From NaphS2 sp964588535 (GTDB taxonomy: Bacteria; Desulfobacterota; DSM-4660; Desulfatiglandales; Desulfatiglandaceae): DNA of 64,000 nucleotides. The translations under genes and the position numbers were made by a program. Position 1 is the stretch's first letter. The number at the start of each line of letters is the position of its first letter. The DNA lies in NCBI GenBank assembly GCA_964588535.1, contig CAZPQA010000006.1, forward strand, positions 3,428-67,427, written 5' to 3'. This document shows positions 44,211-54,229 of this stretch, one piece after another. The notes under the pieces are model-generated. The model was not told the origin of the DNA and did not search any database. It was given only the letters and a program-made list of their open reading frames with translations.

Positions 44211-47200
44211 TCAGACCGGTTGGGCCGTGGAAATGATTTCGAGAACAGGAAACTCCCATTTATCCACCTTGATCCGTTTATGAAAAGGCGCATCAGGATC
44301 ATCCCGGTTGCGCTGCAGCATCCCCACGACCCTGACCTCCAGGATGTCCCCCAAACGCTCTCCCCATCTACCGGCCCCTTCTTTTGAAAGCCTGCCCACG
44401 CACTCGCCGTTGTGGTCCTGGATTTCCAGTTTTTCGGCTTTCATTACCAGATTAACCCGTTGGCCTGTAGCCAGCGCTTTCAGACGGCTGTGAATGGGGT
44501 GCGTCTTCGGAAAGCCTCCCGCATAGTCCAGATAGATTTCGTTTAACCCCGCTATTTCATATCGCTTATCAACATCATCGCTCTCTTCAACCATCCCGCC
44601 ATGGGTGAACGGCATCACAAAATTTCCGTTGATTTCTTTCAGGAAGGGATTTGGCGCATCCGGTATTTTCAAGAGGCAAAGGGTTTCCCTGGCCCGGGTC
44701 ATGGCCACATACATGATACGCCGTTCTTCTTCCCGTCGGGCGCTATCCGCCGGGCGGCGCCAATCACCGTCCGGGACGAACACATGGGGGAATTCCATGC
44801 CTTTGGCAGCATGAATGGTGCTCATGAAAATCCCTTCTCCCAGCACCTTTTCCCGGCGCTTTTCAGCCACAAATTCATACAATCGATCCGTCACCCGGGT
44901 GATGGGTTGTGTGCTGTCAGCGGTTTCTTCCCGCCAGGCCTCCAGGAATGTATCGATCAGTTGCCACCAGATGTTGGGTTGTCTGCCTCCGCGATGTGCT
45001 TTAACGCCTGCCATCAGGTCAGTTGCACGACCGTTTTCCTTTTCCTTTGCCATGAGCCAATCCAGAACCGTTTGAACCTCCCGCACCCTGTGCAGGGGAA
45101 ACCCTTTATCCAGCGTTGTCCTGAAGGGGAAGGCCGCTTTTTCAAATACCGATCTGACGGCGGAAAGCGGCCCCCTGGTTCTGGAAAGAACCGCAAAATC
45201 GTGCCACCCGGCGCCGGGGTCCAGGTTCCGGATTCGATCGATTTCGCTCTTGATATAATGGGCCTGGTGAAGCCGGCTCTTAACCGAAACCATTTGTACG
45301 CGGCCCCGGCTTACCGGGTCCAACTGCTCCCACTTTCCCCCGGGCAGATTGGGTGCTCTTTCACGGTTGATGCGAATGGGGTGTGATCCTTTCATCCGGT
45401 CCCGGTTATTGCGGATCAACCGATTGGCGGCGGCAATGATGTGTTTGCCGGACCGGTAGTTTTCCACGAGATAGATGGTCTCTGTGTTGTAGTCTTCCCG
45501 AAACCTGCGAATGAAGCGGACATTGGCCCCCCTGAAAGTGTAGATATTCTGATCGTCGTCTCCCACCGCCAACAGTGTCAGGCGGCTGTTTTCCTCTTCA
45601 AGAGATTTTCCGGCAATGGCCGATACCAACTCATACTGATCCTCATCGATATCCTGGTATTCATCTACCAGGATGTGGCTGTATCCGGACATGAGCTGAT
45701 CCCGCATTTCATCGGGTTCCATGCCAGGGATGTTCTGCTCGCCTTTCAAGAGTTGTACTGCCTGCCTGATGATGCCTTCAAAATCAATGCCGTCTTTGCT
45801 GTTTGATTCACCCATATCCCGAACGGATATGCCGGCCAGCCGCATGGCCGCACCGTGATAGGTGGCAACTGTAATCCCTTTTGCGGCCCTTCCGATTAAT
45901 TTAATGAGCCGTTTTCTGAGCTCCATGGCGGAGCTGTGGTTGAAGCAGAGCACCAGGACCTGGTGGGCCGGTATCCGTTCCACTTCCAGCAGATAGGCAC
46001 AGCGGTGAATGATGACCCTGGTTTTGCCCGATCCGGGCCCCGCAAGAATAAGCATATTGTCTTCCACGGGTTTTCCCACTGCGGATATTTGTACGGGGTT
46101 TCGTAGGTTTTCCACGATCATGCGATAGAATTCGGCAGTGGTGGCCTTTTCCAGGAGTTCTTTGTCATCGGCAAAATACTTGTTGATGAATTTGACCCGG
46201 CCCAGGGCGAAATAATCGAGCACCAGGGTGAGCGCCCCGGCAAGTTTTCCCAGAGCCAGGGTGGCATAACGCATCATGACATGAACCTGAAGCCGTTTTT
46301 CGCGATAATGAATTGCCAGCGACTTGTAATCCCCTTTGTTGTAATAGCGGCCCCTGGCCATCTGTTCCAGCCTTATGGTCATGGCTTGCCTGAGGATTGC
46401 CAGGCCCCCCTGCAGTTCAATGGCCTTCTGTTCGTGTAGGAACATGAGGGCCCGGTCGATGGCCGGCAGGATTTTCCTGACCTGTGCGCCGAGGATCATA
46501 TCTGACTGAATTGCCGCGGAGAGTTTATCACTGGCAAAAGCGACCTGTACATGGCCGGTGAGTTCAATGCTCTCTTTGGCGGCCTGTTTCTCCGCCATGG
46601 CCAGCAGTGTCTTCAGAATTACGCTGGCCACATTCTGCCTTAATGAAATGGTTTTTCTGATGTTGTGCCAGCTGCGTTGCAGTTTGACCTGGTAATTGTT
46701 CCGGTCCAAATACCGAAGTTCAAAGCTGCCCAGTGTGGCGGCAAACCCTTTTCCGTCATAGGATATTCCTTTGATCAGTTGCCGCAGGATTTCCGGTGTG
46801 GTCTGGGTCCCCTCCTTTTGCAGCATCTGGTTCAGGCGCCGAATGTTCAGCCGGACCCAGTTGCCGTCCTCGGCATCCGGGTCCGCTTCCTCCAGCAGGC
46901 GAACCAGCCTGTTTTCCAGACCACAGGCGGATTGGAAGATCTTGTCGGCATTGTTTTTCCCTTTGGGCCGGAAGGTGGCCGACAGCATGATGCCCTGGTC
47001 CAGCAGCCCGGCATCCGCCATGTCATGAAGGGCCCCGATGATGATTTGACCAGCGGTGAGGCCGGATTTTTTCTCCATTTCAAGGAGATGTGATTTTTCC
47101 GGAAAGAGCGCCTCGGCAATGCTGTCGGCACTGATGCCATGTGATTTTTCCCGGTTGATGATGAACCGCAAAATATTGCGCCAGAGGCTTCGGCTATGGG

Positions 47201-49436
47201 CCCCCAGGTTGAGACCAGCCATCATTTTTTCCGCGTCTTCCAAGGAATCCACCAGGGGCTTTCCCTGGAAAACATCGGTCAGGTTATGGTTGCGTTTGAG
47301 AAATCCGGCTCTCTCCAGCCAGGCAACAGCTGCTTTGACTTTGGTGTTCCTGGATTCAGGACTCAGTTCATGCAGGTCCGCCAGATCCTCATCGCGAACC
47401 AGTTCGTCACTGGTGACAACAATTTCGCCTTCCGGGTTTCTTTTCTTGCGCCGCAGGGCACGCAGGATTCGTGCAATTTCCTTTTGTTTGACTTCCGAAA
47501 ACGCACCCATCTGGAATTGCCGGTTTACATCCTCCGGGTCGTATAAAAGGATACAGCGGGCCGGTTTCAGGTCCCGTCCGGCCCGCCCGGCCTCCTGAAT
47601 ATAATTTTCAAGGGAGCCGGGAATATCGTAGTGCAACACGAGCCTGATATTCTCTTTGTCGATGCCCATGCCGAACGCGTTGGTGGCACAGATCACCGGT
47701 ACCTCTCCGGCGATAAACAGATCGATGATTTCACGCTTTATCCCAGCGTCCAATCCGGCATGAAACGCCTCGGCAACCACCCCCTGCTGATGCAGAAAGT
47801 CCCTGATCTCCTCCGTGCCGGCCCGCGTCGCCGCATAGACGATGATGCCCGCGGGCTCATCGGTTCCATCCAGTTGTTCCGCGATAATATCATGGGTTTT
47901 TTCAAACTTTTCCGCCGGGGACACGGGGATCACGTCAAAGGAGAGGTTCTCCCGTTCAATACCCCCTGCGTACAGGCGGAGGGGGTGAGCCAGTTCTTCC
48001 TGAAAGTGGGTCTTAATTTCTTCGATGACGCTGGTTTTGGCGGTGGCGGTAAAACAGCACACTGGTGGCACCGCCTGGTTCTGTTCCCTGCTGAACTCTC
48101 GAATGAAGCGGGCCGCATACAGATAGTCCGGTCTGAAGTCGTGCCCCCATTTGGACAGGCAGTGGGCTTCGTCAAAGACCCAGCAGCCGATTTCCCGCTG
48201 CTTCAAAACGTTTCGAACACTCATGCTGCGAAGTTGTTCCGGTGAAATGTAAAGGATGGCCGTGTCCCCCAGCCGAATCCGTTCAAACACCTCGCCCCGT
48301 TCCGGAGGGGTCTGGAGTCCGCTGATCGCTTCGGCAAACAGGGTTCCGGTTTTTTTCAGCAAATTATCCACCTGGTCTTTCATCAGTGCCTGAAGGGGTG
48401 ATATGACGACCGTCAGAACCCCGCGCCGCCCGTAACGCACCAGTGCCGGCAATTGATAGCAAAGGGATTTGCCGCCCCCGGTGGGTAGAATCCCCATAAC
48501 GGAAATATTGTTTAGCGCATCCTGCACGATGGCCTTCTGCAGGCTTTTCCCCTGATCGGTGGCGGGTTTTTCCCGGAAAGACGGATACCCGAAGATGCGG
48601 GTTAACTGCCGTTCGGGGTCATGGCTTTTTGAACAGTATTCGCAGTCTGATTTTCCGCAGGAGGTTTCCCGAAGTGTTTTGATGAGGAACGGAATTTCAG
48701 GGAATCGATGCCTTACCCAGGGGGGCAGTACGGAATTGCCCCCGGCCACCTTCAGCCATGCCATGCAGTAGGCGGCTGCCGGGCGTTTGCGGGCTTCGGC
48801 CAGGGTTCCAGAAATCGTTTCTCTGGCTGCTTCGCCGCATACGATGCCCGTGGTATGTTCCATAAAGCACTTCAGTGCATTTTCAGGGCTCTCGATCCTC
48901 CGGTCGATGATCCCTTCGAACACCGTCGAAAGCCCCATCCCGGAAAACGTATTAAAAACACTCTCCTTGAAACAGAAACCATAAAAACCGATCAGTGCCG
49001 GCGTATCTTTTCCGAGTGCAACAAAACTTTCCCACTGCTCCTTAAAGACCGAAGCAGCCAGCTTTGCATCCTCAACCGGGTTGTTGATGGAGGACCGAAC
49101 CAGTTTGTAGTTTTTGACCAGGCGGTGATAGGGATTCTGGGGAAAAGCCAGGGGAGACAGGTAAAGGGTATCGATGACCGGTTTCTTGAGAATCTCAAGT
49201 CCGGGTGAAACCGCTTTTAAGACTGGGAAATCATGACCCAGCAGGTTGTGTCCCAGAACGAAATCCGCGTCTTTCACCAGGTCGTCGAGCGCTTCCAGTA
49301 CAGCCTTCGAGCCGGCCTTTTGGGTCCTTTCAAAAACCCGGTCGTTTAAAACGGCACCCAGATGCCTGATTCTTCCCGTCCTTGTGGTTTCCAGATCAAG
49401 GAGCAGGGTGCGGTTCAGTAATTCAGAAATATCCAT
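44211..49436 (-). CDS. exonuclease-RecQ-UvrD fusion helicase
   Basis: Protein of 1741 residues with three enzymes in series. A DnaQ-like 3'-5' exonuclease (about 8-140) has LLLDLETT (D14, E16) and VLGHNLLGHDFP, ending in VEDAKLAASV. A RecQ-type SF2 helicase (about 290-700) has PTGGGKSLCYQL near 320, DEAH near 420, and GRAGRD. After a RecQ-C-like linker region comes a UvrD/Rep-type SF1 helicase (about 1120-1620) with AGPGSGKT near 1137, VDEYQD near 1259, DDQNIYTFRG, HAAKGMEF and VAMTRAR. No transposon context is seen. It probably acts in recombination or repair; a defence role is possible. Confidence 0.9.
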   Translation of the reverse strand: MDISELLNRTLLLDLETTRTGRIRHLGAVLNDRVFERTQKAGSKAVLEALDDLVKDADFVLGHNLLGHDFPVLKAVSPGLEILKKPVIDTLYLSPLAFPQNPYHRLVKNYKLVRSSINNPVEDAKLAASVFKEQWESFVALGKDTPALIGFYGFCFKESVFNTFSGMGLSTVFEGIIDRRIESPENALKCFMEHTTGIVCGEAARETISGTLAEARKRPAAAYCMAWLKVAGGNSVLPPWVRHRFPEIPFLIKTLRETSCGKSDCEYCSKSHDPERQLTRIFGYPSFREKPATDQGKSLQKAIVQDALNNISVMGILPTGGGKSLCYQLPALVRYGRRGVLTVVISPLQALMKDQVDNLLKKTGTLFAEAISGLQTPPERGEVFERIRLGDTAILYISPEQLRSMSVRNVLKQREIGCWVFDEAHCLSKWGHDFRPDYLYAARFIREFSREQNQAVPPVCCFTATAKTSVIEEIKTHFQEELAHPLRLYAGGIERENLSFDVIPVSPAEKFEKTHDIIAEQLDGTDEPAGIIVYAATRAGTEEIRDFLHQQGVVAEAFHAGLDAGIKREIIDLFIAGEVPVICATNAFGMGIDKENIRLVLHYDIPGSLENYIQEAGRAGRDLKPARCILLYDPEDVNRQFQMGAFSEVKQKEIARILRALRRKKRNPEGEIVVTSDELVRDEDLADLHELSPESRNTKVKAAVAWLERAGFLKRNHNLTDVFQGKPLVDSLEDAEKMMAGLNLGAHSRSLWRNILRFIINREKSHGISADSIAEALFPEKSHLLEMEKKSGLTAGQIIIGALHDMADAGLLDQGIMLSATFRPKGKNNADKIFQSACGLENRLVRLLEEADPDAEDGNWVRLNIRRLNQMLQKEGTQTTPEILRQLIKGISYDGKGFAATLGSFELRYLDRNNYQVKLQRSWHNIRKTISLRQNVASVILKTLLAMAEKQAAKESIELTGHVQVAFASDKLSAAIQSDMILGAQVRKILPAIDRALMFLHEQKAIELQGGLAILRQAMTIRLEQMARGRYYNKGDYKSLAIHYREKRLQVHVMMRYATLALGKLAGALTLVLDYFALGRVKFINKYFADDKELLEKATTAEFYRMIVENLRNPVQISAVGKPVEDNMLILAGPGSGKTRVIIHRCAYLLEVERIPAHQVLVLCFNHSSAMELRKRLIKLIGRAAKGITVATYHGAAMRLAGISVRDMGESNSKDGIDFEGIIRQAVQLLKGEQNIPGMEPDEMRDQLMSGYSHILVDEYQDIDEDQYELVSAIAGKSLEEENSRLTLLAVGDDDQNIYTFRGANVRFIRRFREDYNTETIYLVENYRSGKHIIAAANRLIRNNRDRMKGSHPIRINRERAPNLPGGKWEQLDPVSRGRVQMVSVKSRLHQAHYIKSEIDRIRNLDPGAGWHDFAVLSRTRGPLSAVRSVFEKAAFPFRTTLDKGFPLHRVREVQTVLDWLMAKEKENGRATDLMAGVKAHRGGRQPNIWWQLIDTFLEAWREETADSTQPITRVTDRLYEFVAEKRREKVLGEGIFMSTIHAAKGMEFPHVFVPDGDWRRPADSARREEERRIMYVAMTRARETLCLLKIPDAPNPFLKEINGNFVMPFTHGGMVEESDDVDKRYEIAGLNEIYLDYAGGFPKTHPIHSRLKALATGQRVNLVMKAEKLEIQDHNGECVGRLSKEGAGRWGERLGDILEVRVVGMLQRNRDDPDAPFHKRIKVDKWEFPVLEIISTAQPV

Positions 49437-49463
49437 ATCCGGATGTCACCGTTCTCCACAGTT

Positions 49464-50708
49464 TCAGAAAAAACTGGACGCGATATAGCCAACCAGGGTA
49501 ACGACTCCCATGACAAATACAAACCAATTGATGGGCGTACGGTATGCTGCAAGCTTCGGCACTTTGCGGATGGCATAGATGGGCATCAAGTATAGAATAA
49601 TCGCAATAAATGGCGCCACAAGCGCACTGATCACGTTGACAATGGTGATATCAAACACCGCAACAATCCACAGGGTCACCACATGAAAGGCAATGGTGCC
49701 GCGATCAATGGCTTTGATGTTCAATGGCCTGTCTTTGTCATTGCGTCTGAGCCATTTGATGATGATACCGTTCATCCCTTCGCGCGAACCCACCAGATGA
49801 CCAAAAAAAGATGAAATAATCGCTGAAGTCGCAATGTAAACGGCCATCAACGGGATCAGCTTAAAACCTTCCAGTTCAGCGATAATCGTCATGGCCGAGA
49901 CATTTCTGGATAGGGCGTCTTTTAACATTTCGGGCGTCAGGGCCAGAGATACCGAAAAAACGAAAAAGAGGGTGAAAACGAACAACATCAGGCTGTTTAC
50001 TTTAATCACCTGGCTGGTCTTTCGATCGAGCTGCGTTTCATCCGGAATCTGCTTTTTGTAGGCAACGGCAAATGTGGAAATAGCGGGTGCGAAAGTCATT
50101 GCAAAAACCAGTACGGGAATTCCCAGCAAAACTGCTGACACAAGATCGCCGGGGGAAGGGATGACTTTAAAAGGCGCAATCTTCCAGTAGGGGATGCCCA
50201 TCAGGGACATGGCAAACAAAAGACCGATCAAGGGAAACACTAAAATGCTGCTGACCCGGGTCATGAGGTTCGTGCCGAAAAGGACCACAATTGTCATGGC
50301 CAGGATCAGCACAAGACTCAAAATCCAGCGTGGCGGTTCAGGCAAATGAAGCAAATTGGGAATCAATGAATTGAATTCATTGGTGATGCCAATGGCGTAA
50401 ACAAGGCATATGCTGTAAATGGTAATGAAATAGACCAGGGTAATCATGAATCCGGCAGTTTTTCCGAAATGGTCTTCGACCGCTTCCGTGATATCGCCAT
50501 CGGGACGTTTGCCGGCAAGGACCACCCTGCACAGTGCCCGGTGAGATAGATAGGTCATGGGGAGTATCAGCAGTGTCATGAGTATCAAGGCCCAGATCCC
50601 TCCCACGGCCACCGCCAGGGGTAGATATAAAATGCCGGCCCCCACCGCAGTCCCAAAAAGCGTCAGCCCCCAGCGCGTATCCCTGCCGGACCATCGCAAG
50701 GTTTCCAT
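49464..50708 (-). CDS. HAAAP-family amino acid permease (SdaC/TdcC-like)
   Basis: Inner-membrane protein of about 414 residues with 11 helices. The opening WGLTLFGTAVGAGILYLPL is the first-helix signature of the serine/threonine-proton symporter family, followed by YFITIYSICLVYAIGITNEF and GREGMNGII-like segments. The ATG at 50706-50708 gives the family-typical N-terminus. The frame continues upstream to a TTG at 50771 without a good ribosome site, so the start is uncertain. Confidence 0.85.
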   Translation of the reverse strand: METLRWSGRDTRWGLTLFGTAVGAGILYLPLAVAVGGIWALILMTLLILPMTYLSHRALCRVVLAGKRPDGDITEAVEDHFGKTAGFMITLVYFITIYSICLVYAIGITNEFNSLIPNLLHLPEPPRWILSLVLILAMTIVVLFGTNLMTRVSSILVFPLIGLLFAMSLMGIPYWKIAPFKVIPSPGDLVSAVLLGIPVLVFAMTFAPAISTFAVAYKKQIPDETQLDRKTSQVIKVNSLMLFVFTLFFVFSVSLALTPEMLKDALSRNVSAMTIIAELEGFKLIPLMAVYIATSAIISSFFGHLVGSREGMNGIIIKWLRRNDKDRPLNIKAIDRGTIAFHVVTLWIVAVFDITIVNVISALVAPFIAIILYLMPIYAIRKVPKLAAYRTPINWFVFVMGVVTLVGYIASSFF

Positions 50709-50736
50709 GTCACCGGATTTTTTTCTTCCCTTTGGT

Positions 50737-50796
50737 CTATTTATCTCCACAATCCGGTTCCTCAAGACCAATGCTTTCAGGATTCACCGAGGTCAT
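50737..50796 (-). CDS. possible 19-residue leader peptide of the permease gene
   Basis: AGGAGAAAGAA precedes an ATG opening a 19-codon frame (MTSVNPESIGLEEPDCGDK) in a different frame from the permease. It stops 28 bases before the permease ATG. It may be a leader peptide or the true N-terminus cut off by a frameshift. Confidence 0.3.
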   Translation of the reverse strand: MTSVNPESIGLEEPDCGDK

Positions 50797-51079
50797 TTCT
50801 TTCTCCTAAATGTGGACCATAAGAAAGGGAACGCAAACTCTCTTTTTAAAAGCGGAATATAAAAGAAGAAGATTTGAGTGTAAAGGAAAATACAAAATTC
50901 CGGGGACACAATACTAAATTTTTTAAAGACGAACTTCAGGGAAAATTTGTCAGGAACTCCGTCAGCATAAGCAAGCTGGCAGGCCTCTTGGGAGTGATCT
51001 GTTCATTTATGAGCTTTATGAATTTCCACGCTGGGGCTTGAAAATTCGGGGGAGGGCAGGTGGGAGGATGAAGGAGAAC
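50772..51079. other. intergenic region with IS200/REP-like motif
   Basis: About 300 bases between the permease and dehydrogenase genes. At 50897-50920 the sequence ATTCCGGGGACACAATACTAAA resembles the motif often found beside REP-associated IS200-like transposases; no such gene is present. The remainder shows no reading frame or stable hairpin I can support. Confidence 0.3.
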
Positions 51080-52060
51080 CTAACTTTCAAAAATCTCAGG
51101 GTTGAGGCAGTTGGGAGGGATCTCGCCCTTGAATTGAGCGATCAGGTTTTCGGCGGCCATTAAGCCCATTTTGGTTCGGGTTTCCATGGAAGCGCTCCCG
51201 ATGTGTGGCAGGATGACCACGTTGTCCATTTTCAGAAGCCCCGGATGGATCTTTGGTTCATGTTCAAAGACGTCAAGGCCTGCCCCTGCAATTTTCTTTT
51301 CCTCCAGGGCCTTCACCAGTTCCGCCTCACGGATGATCTCACCCCTTGCGGTGTTGATGACAAATGCAGAAGGTTTTATGAGGGACAGGGTTTTTGAATC
51401 GATCAGACCCACCGTTTCAGGATTTGAAGGCACATGAATGGAAAGAAAATCAGAGGTCTTCAGCAGGGCGTCCTGGTCCACATAGGTGGCGCCGAGATTC
51501 TCTTCTATTTCAGGATCGATCCGGTGCCTGTTATGGTAAAGAATCTGCATGTCAAACCCAGCCGCCCGTTTTGCCAGGGCCTGTCCGACCCTGCCAAAAC
51601 CTAAGATTCCAAGGGTTTTGTGGTGTACGTCGGAACCCATAAAAAGGAGCGGATCCCAGCCCATATATTTTCCGGCCCGGGTATAAACATCACTTTCCAC
51701 GATGCGCCGTGCCACGGCCAGGATCAGGGCCATGGCAAGATCCGCGGTGGTATCGGTCAGAACGCCAGGGGTATTGCTGACGGCAATCTTTCTTTTTGTG
51801 GCGGCCTTCACATCGATATTGTTGAACCCCACGGCATAGTTGGCAATCATTTTCAGGCTTTTGCCCGCACTGTCCATGACTTCACCATTCATGGTATCGG
51901 TCAACAGGGACAGGATTCCCTCTTTTCCGCGCACTGCATCCAGGAGTTCTTCGCGAGAAAGAACACGGTTATGGGGGTTGCATTCCATCTGAAAGTTCTC
52001 TTCCAGAAGCGCCATGGCGGCAGACGGCAGTTTTCGAGTTACAAAAATAGCGGGTTTCAT
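51080..52060 (-). CDS. D-2-hydroxyacid dehydrogenase (glyoxylate/hydroxypyruvate reductase type)
   Basis: Cytoplasmic NAD(P)H-dependent enzyme of 326 residues: ANYAVGFNNIDV near 75, NAD-binding GILGFGRVGQALAKRA near 150-165, NTARGEIIREAELVKAL with the catalytic arginine near 235, DVFEHEP with the catalytic glutamate, and PHIGSASMETR with the catalytic histidine. The start is the ATG at 52060 after AAGGA; the upstream extension to 52165 has no similarity. It reduces glyoxylate, hydroxypyruvate or a related 2-keto acid. Confidence 0.9.
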   Translation of the reverse strand: MKPAIFVTRKLPSAAMALLEENFQMECNPHNRVLSREELLDAVRGKEGILSLLTDTMNGEVMDSAGKSLKMIANYAVGFNNIDVKAATKRKIAVSNTPGVLTDTTADLAMALILAVARRIVESDVYTRAGKYMGWDPLLFMGSDVHHKTLGILGFGRVGQALAKRAAGFDMQILYHNRHRIDPEIEENLGATYVDQDALLKTSDFLSIHVPSNPETVGLIDSKTLSLIKPSAFVINTARGEIIREAELVKALEEKKIAGAGLDVFEHEPKIHPGLLKMDNVVILPHIGSASMETRTKMGLMAAENLIAQFKGEIPPNCLNPEIFES

Positions 52061-52097
52061 TTTTGATATCCTTGTTTTCAACAGCGGTAATTCAAAT

Positions 52098-53531
52098 TCA
52101 TGATCCGATCCATTCCGCCAGGGACGGCGGAGGTTGGAGCATTTTTGAAAAGGGCGCCCATTCACATTGGGCTGTGAGTTCTACACCCTCCTGAATCACT
52201 GAAACCGGTCTGTCCGATGAAACCACCACCACGATGACCTGTCGGTGCTCGGCGCTGAAACGAAGGGCTGAGTTGAAACGGGCCCCCCGTGCTCGGTCTT
52301 CCCCTGGAACAGTGCTGCCATGAAGTAAACAGGCAAATCCATGGAGGTGAAGGTTTCCTCGCAGATGAAGCGCCCCATCCACTTTTGCCAGGGATTTGGC
52401 CAGGTTCAGTAATCGGTTTTTTTGAAGATCAATGGGTTGTTCCAGTTGCTGACCCGATAGGGTCACCGGATCGGGGGTGAGATCAATAACCAGGGTGCAG
52501 CCATGTTTTTCTTTGCCCGCATCGTGGACGATGGCTGTGATGATTTTGAATAGGGTGTGTCGATCGGATGTATCCATGGGGAATTCAAGGAGGGCCTCTT
52601 CAAGATTTACCAGGTTGGGTTTTCGGGTGGATGAATAGAGGTTTCCATCTGAAAAACTGCAAATGGGAAGGCCCGAAAGTCTAAGGAAACCGAAATCTCC
52701 TCGAAAATCCGCAGTGGATCTTCGTTTCGGCATTTCGCCCGCCGCGATGCCCACCACATGATTCCCGAAGGAAACCAGTTTGCGGTCGGAATATTCCACG
52801 GCCTGAAGCAGTTTTCGCACATGTTTGTGGTTCTTGAGACTCGGTCGTTCATGGAGTGGAAAGCGCACAAGGAAGTCCACCTTGGCCAAATCGTCGGGTG
52901 CAATAAAGACCAGTTTTCCCCGTGCCCAGGCCCCTTCTTCACGGGTTTTTGAGATGCTCAGGATTACATCCAGGATGGGCAGCACAAAGATTTTGATGTC
53001 CCAGCCGAACATGATGCAGATTTCATCGAGAATATAGTCGCGTACGGCGTGCGTTGCGTACTCCCGCAGGAGGTAACCGGATGTGGCGGAGTAAAAGGGC
53101 CCTTCAATGGTGAAATCCAGGGAAAGGAGGAATGCCGCATGTTCAAGCCATCGTTCCGTAGGGCCGATGGAACAGACATCCGGGTGATGTTCGGTGAACC
53201 ACATCTGGTAATAAACGGAGCGTGTTCTGGCCCCCCGGGAGATAAGTCCCGACAGCTCCAGATTCTTTTCCAGAAAGATCTGGCCCAGGTGTTTAATGCC
53301 TTTTGTGGCTTCTCTGTCTGCGCGCCATGTATGCGTGTCCAGGTAGATTTCCTTGAGCATGGGCTCATGGCCCCTGAGAAGGTCCTGGGGGTCGTAAACG
53401 GAAATCGGGTCATCGGGTTTTTCCGCATAAATGACGGCTGCCCGACTGGGACCGGAGAAGTTGCTGAGCCCCTGGCGTAATCCGTCCAGGATGTTGAACA
53501 GGCAGAGGTTTTTGGATGAATCGGTCAGCAT
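52098..53531 (-). CDS. diadenylate-cyclase-like (DisA_N) protein with altered motif
   Basis: Protein of 477 residues. Residues 1-365 match no family I recognise. The C-terminal 110 residues look like a DisA_N/DAC domain: VDGALHLRGNLHLHGFACLL near 384 supplies the DGA motif, and RGARFNSALRFSAEHRQVIV near 418 aligns with the GTRHR motif, here RFN in place of RHR. The loss of the histidine puts cyclic-di-AMP synthesis in doubt, so the domain may only bind nucleotide. AAAGGA precedes the ATG. It is the last gene of the run beginning with the P-type ATPase. Confidence 0.65.
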   Translation of the reverse strand: MLTDSSKNLCLFNILDGLRQGLSNFSGPSRAAVIYAEKPDDPISVYDPQDLLRGHEPMLKEIYLDTHTWRADREATKGIKHLGQIFLEKNLELSGLISRGARTRSVYYQMWFTEHHPDVCSIGPTERWLEHAAFLLSLDFTIEGPFYSATSGYLLREYATHAVRDYILDEICIMFGWDIKIFVLPILDVILSISKTREEGAWARGKLVFIAPDDLAKVDFLVRFPLHERPSLKNHKHVRKLLQAVEYSDRKLVSFGNHVVGIAAGEMPKRRSTADFRGDFGFLRLSGLPICSFSDGNLYSSTRKPNLVNLEEALLEFPMDTSDRHTLFKIITAIVHDAGKEKHGCTLVIDLTPDPVTLSGQQLEQPIDLQKNRLLNLAKSLAKVDGALHLRGNLHLHGFACLLHGSTVPGEDRARGARFNSALRFSAEHRQVIVVVVSSDRPVSVIQEGVELTAQCEWAPFSKMLQPPPSLAEWIGS

Positions 53532-53546
53532 GAAATATCCTTTATG

Positions 53547-54218
53547 TTATGCAAGATTGGATACCACATTGACCACCAGTCCGATCACCAGGACTACGAA
53601 AATAAAGGAAAGAATGGAATGGACGAGTGTTAGTCTGCGCATGGGGGTACTGGTTACGTTTACGTCGGAAGTCTGGAAACACATGGCAATGGTGAAGGAG
53701 TAGTACATGAAATCCCAGTAGTCCACGAGCTTATCACCCGGAAATTCTAAACCTTTCTTATAATTCCCCGTTGACCCGTCATCCATCTCATCATAATAGA
53801 GCCGGGCGTAATGGATCGCAAAAAACGTATGCAGTAAAAACCAGGCAGAGAAAATGGCTACAGCGCAGAGTCCCAGGTGAAAATTTGCGGGATCCACTTT
53901 CCATTTCGCACCGTCATTCAACATGAAAGCGACAGCCACCATGGATGCTCCGGAAATGAGTACCGTCAATGTCAGGGTTGCCATATTGCTCGGTTCTTGT
54001 ATTTGAGCACGACGCATCGTCTGTTTGGCATCGGCTTTCTTCATCATGATGAGGATAACAGCAAGTAGAAAAAGCACCCCCAGGTCCCAGGCCAGAAGCA
54101 ATCGGATTTCAGATTTTGTTCCATGTGGGAGAAACAGGTAGGCGAGCAAACCGATGACAACAGCCAGTATGAGCCTTATGCTGGGATTGGCAACTGCGGT
54201 AAAGGTTTTTGAAACCAC
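53547..54218 (-). CDS. DUF1345-like membrane protein
   Basis: Inner-membrane protein of about 223 residues with five or six helices. The conserved LLHTFFAIHYARLYYDE and LVDYWDFMYYSFTIAMCFQTSDVNVTS segments mark DUF1345 (function unknown). AAAGGTGAT lies 5 bases before a GTG at 54216-54218, which I prefer; another GTG at 54227 overlaps that site. It follows the HMA_2-DUF454 gene almost without a gap. Confidence 0.8.
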   Translation of the reverse strand: MVSKTFTAVANPSIRLILAVVIGLLAYLFLPHGTKSEIRLLLAWDLGVLFLLAVILIMMKKADAKQTMRRAQIQEPSNMATLTLTVLISGASMVAVAFMLNDGAKWKVDPANFHLGLCAVAIFSAWFLLHTFFAIHYARLYYDEMDDGSTGNYKKGLEFPGDKLVDYWDFMYYSFTIAMCFQTSDVNVTSTPMRRLTLVHSILSFIFVVLVIGLVVNVVSNLA

Positions 54219-54229
54219 GGAGATCACCT

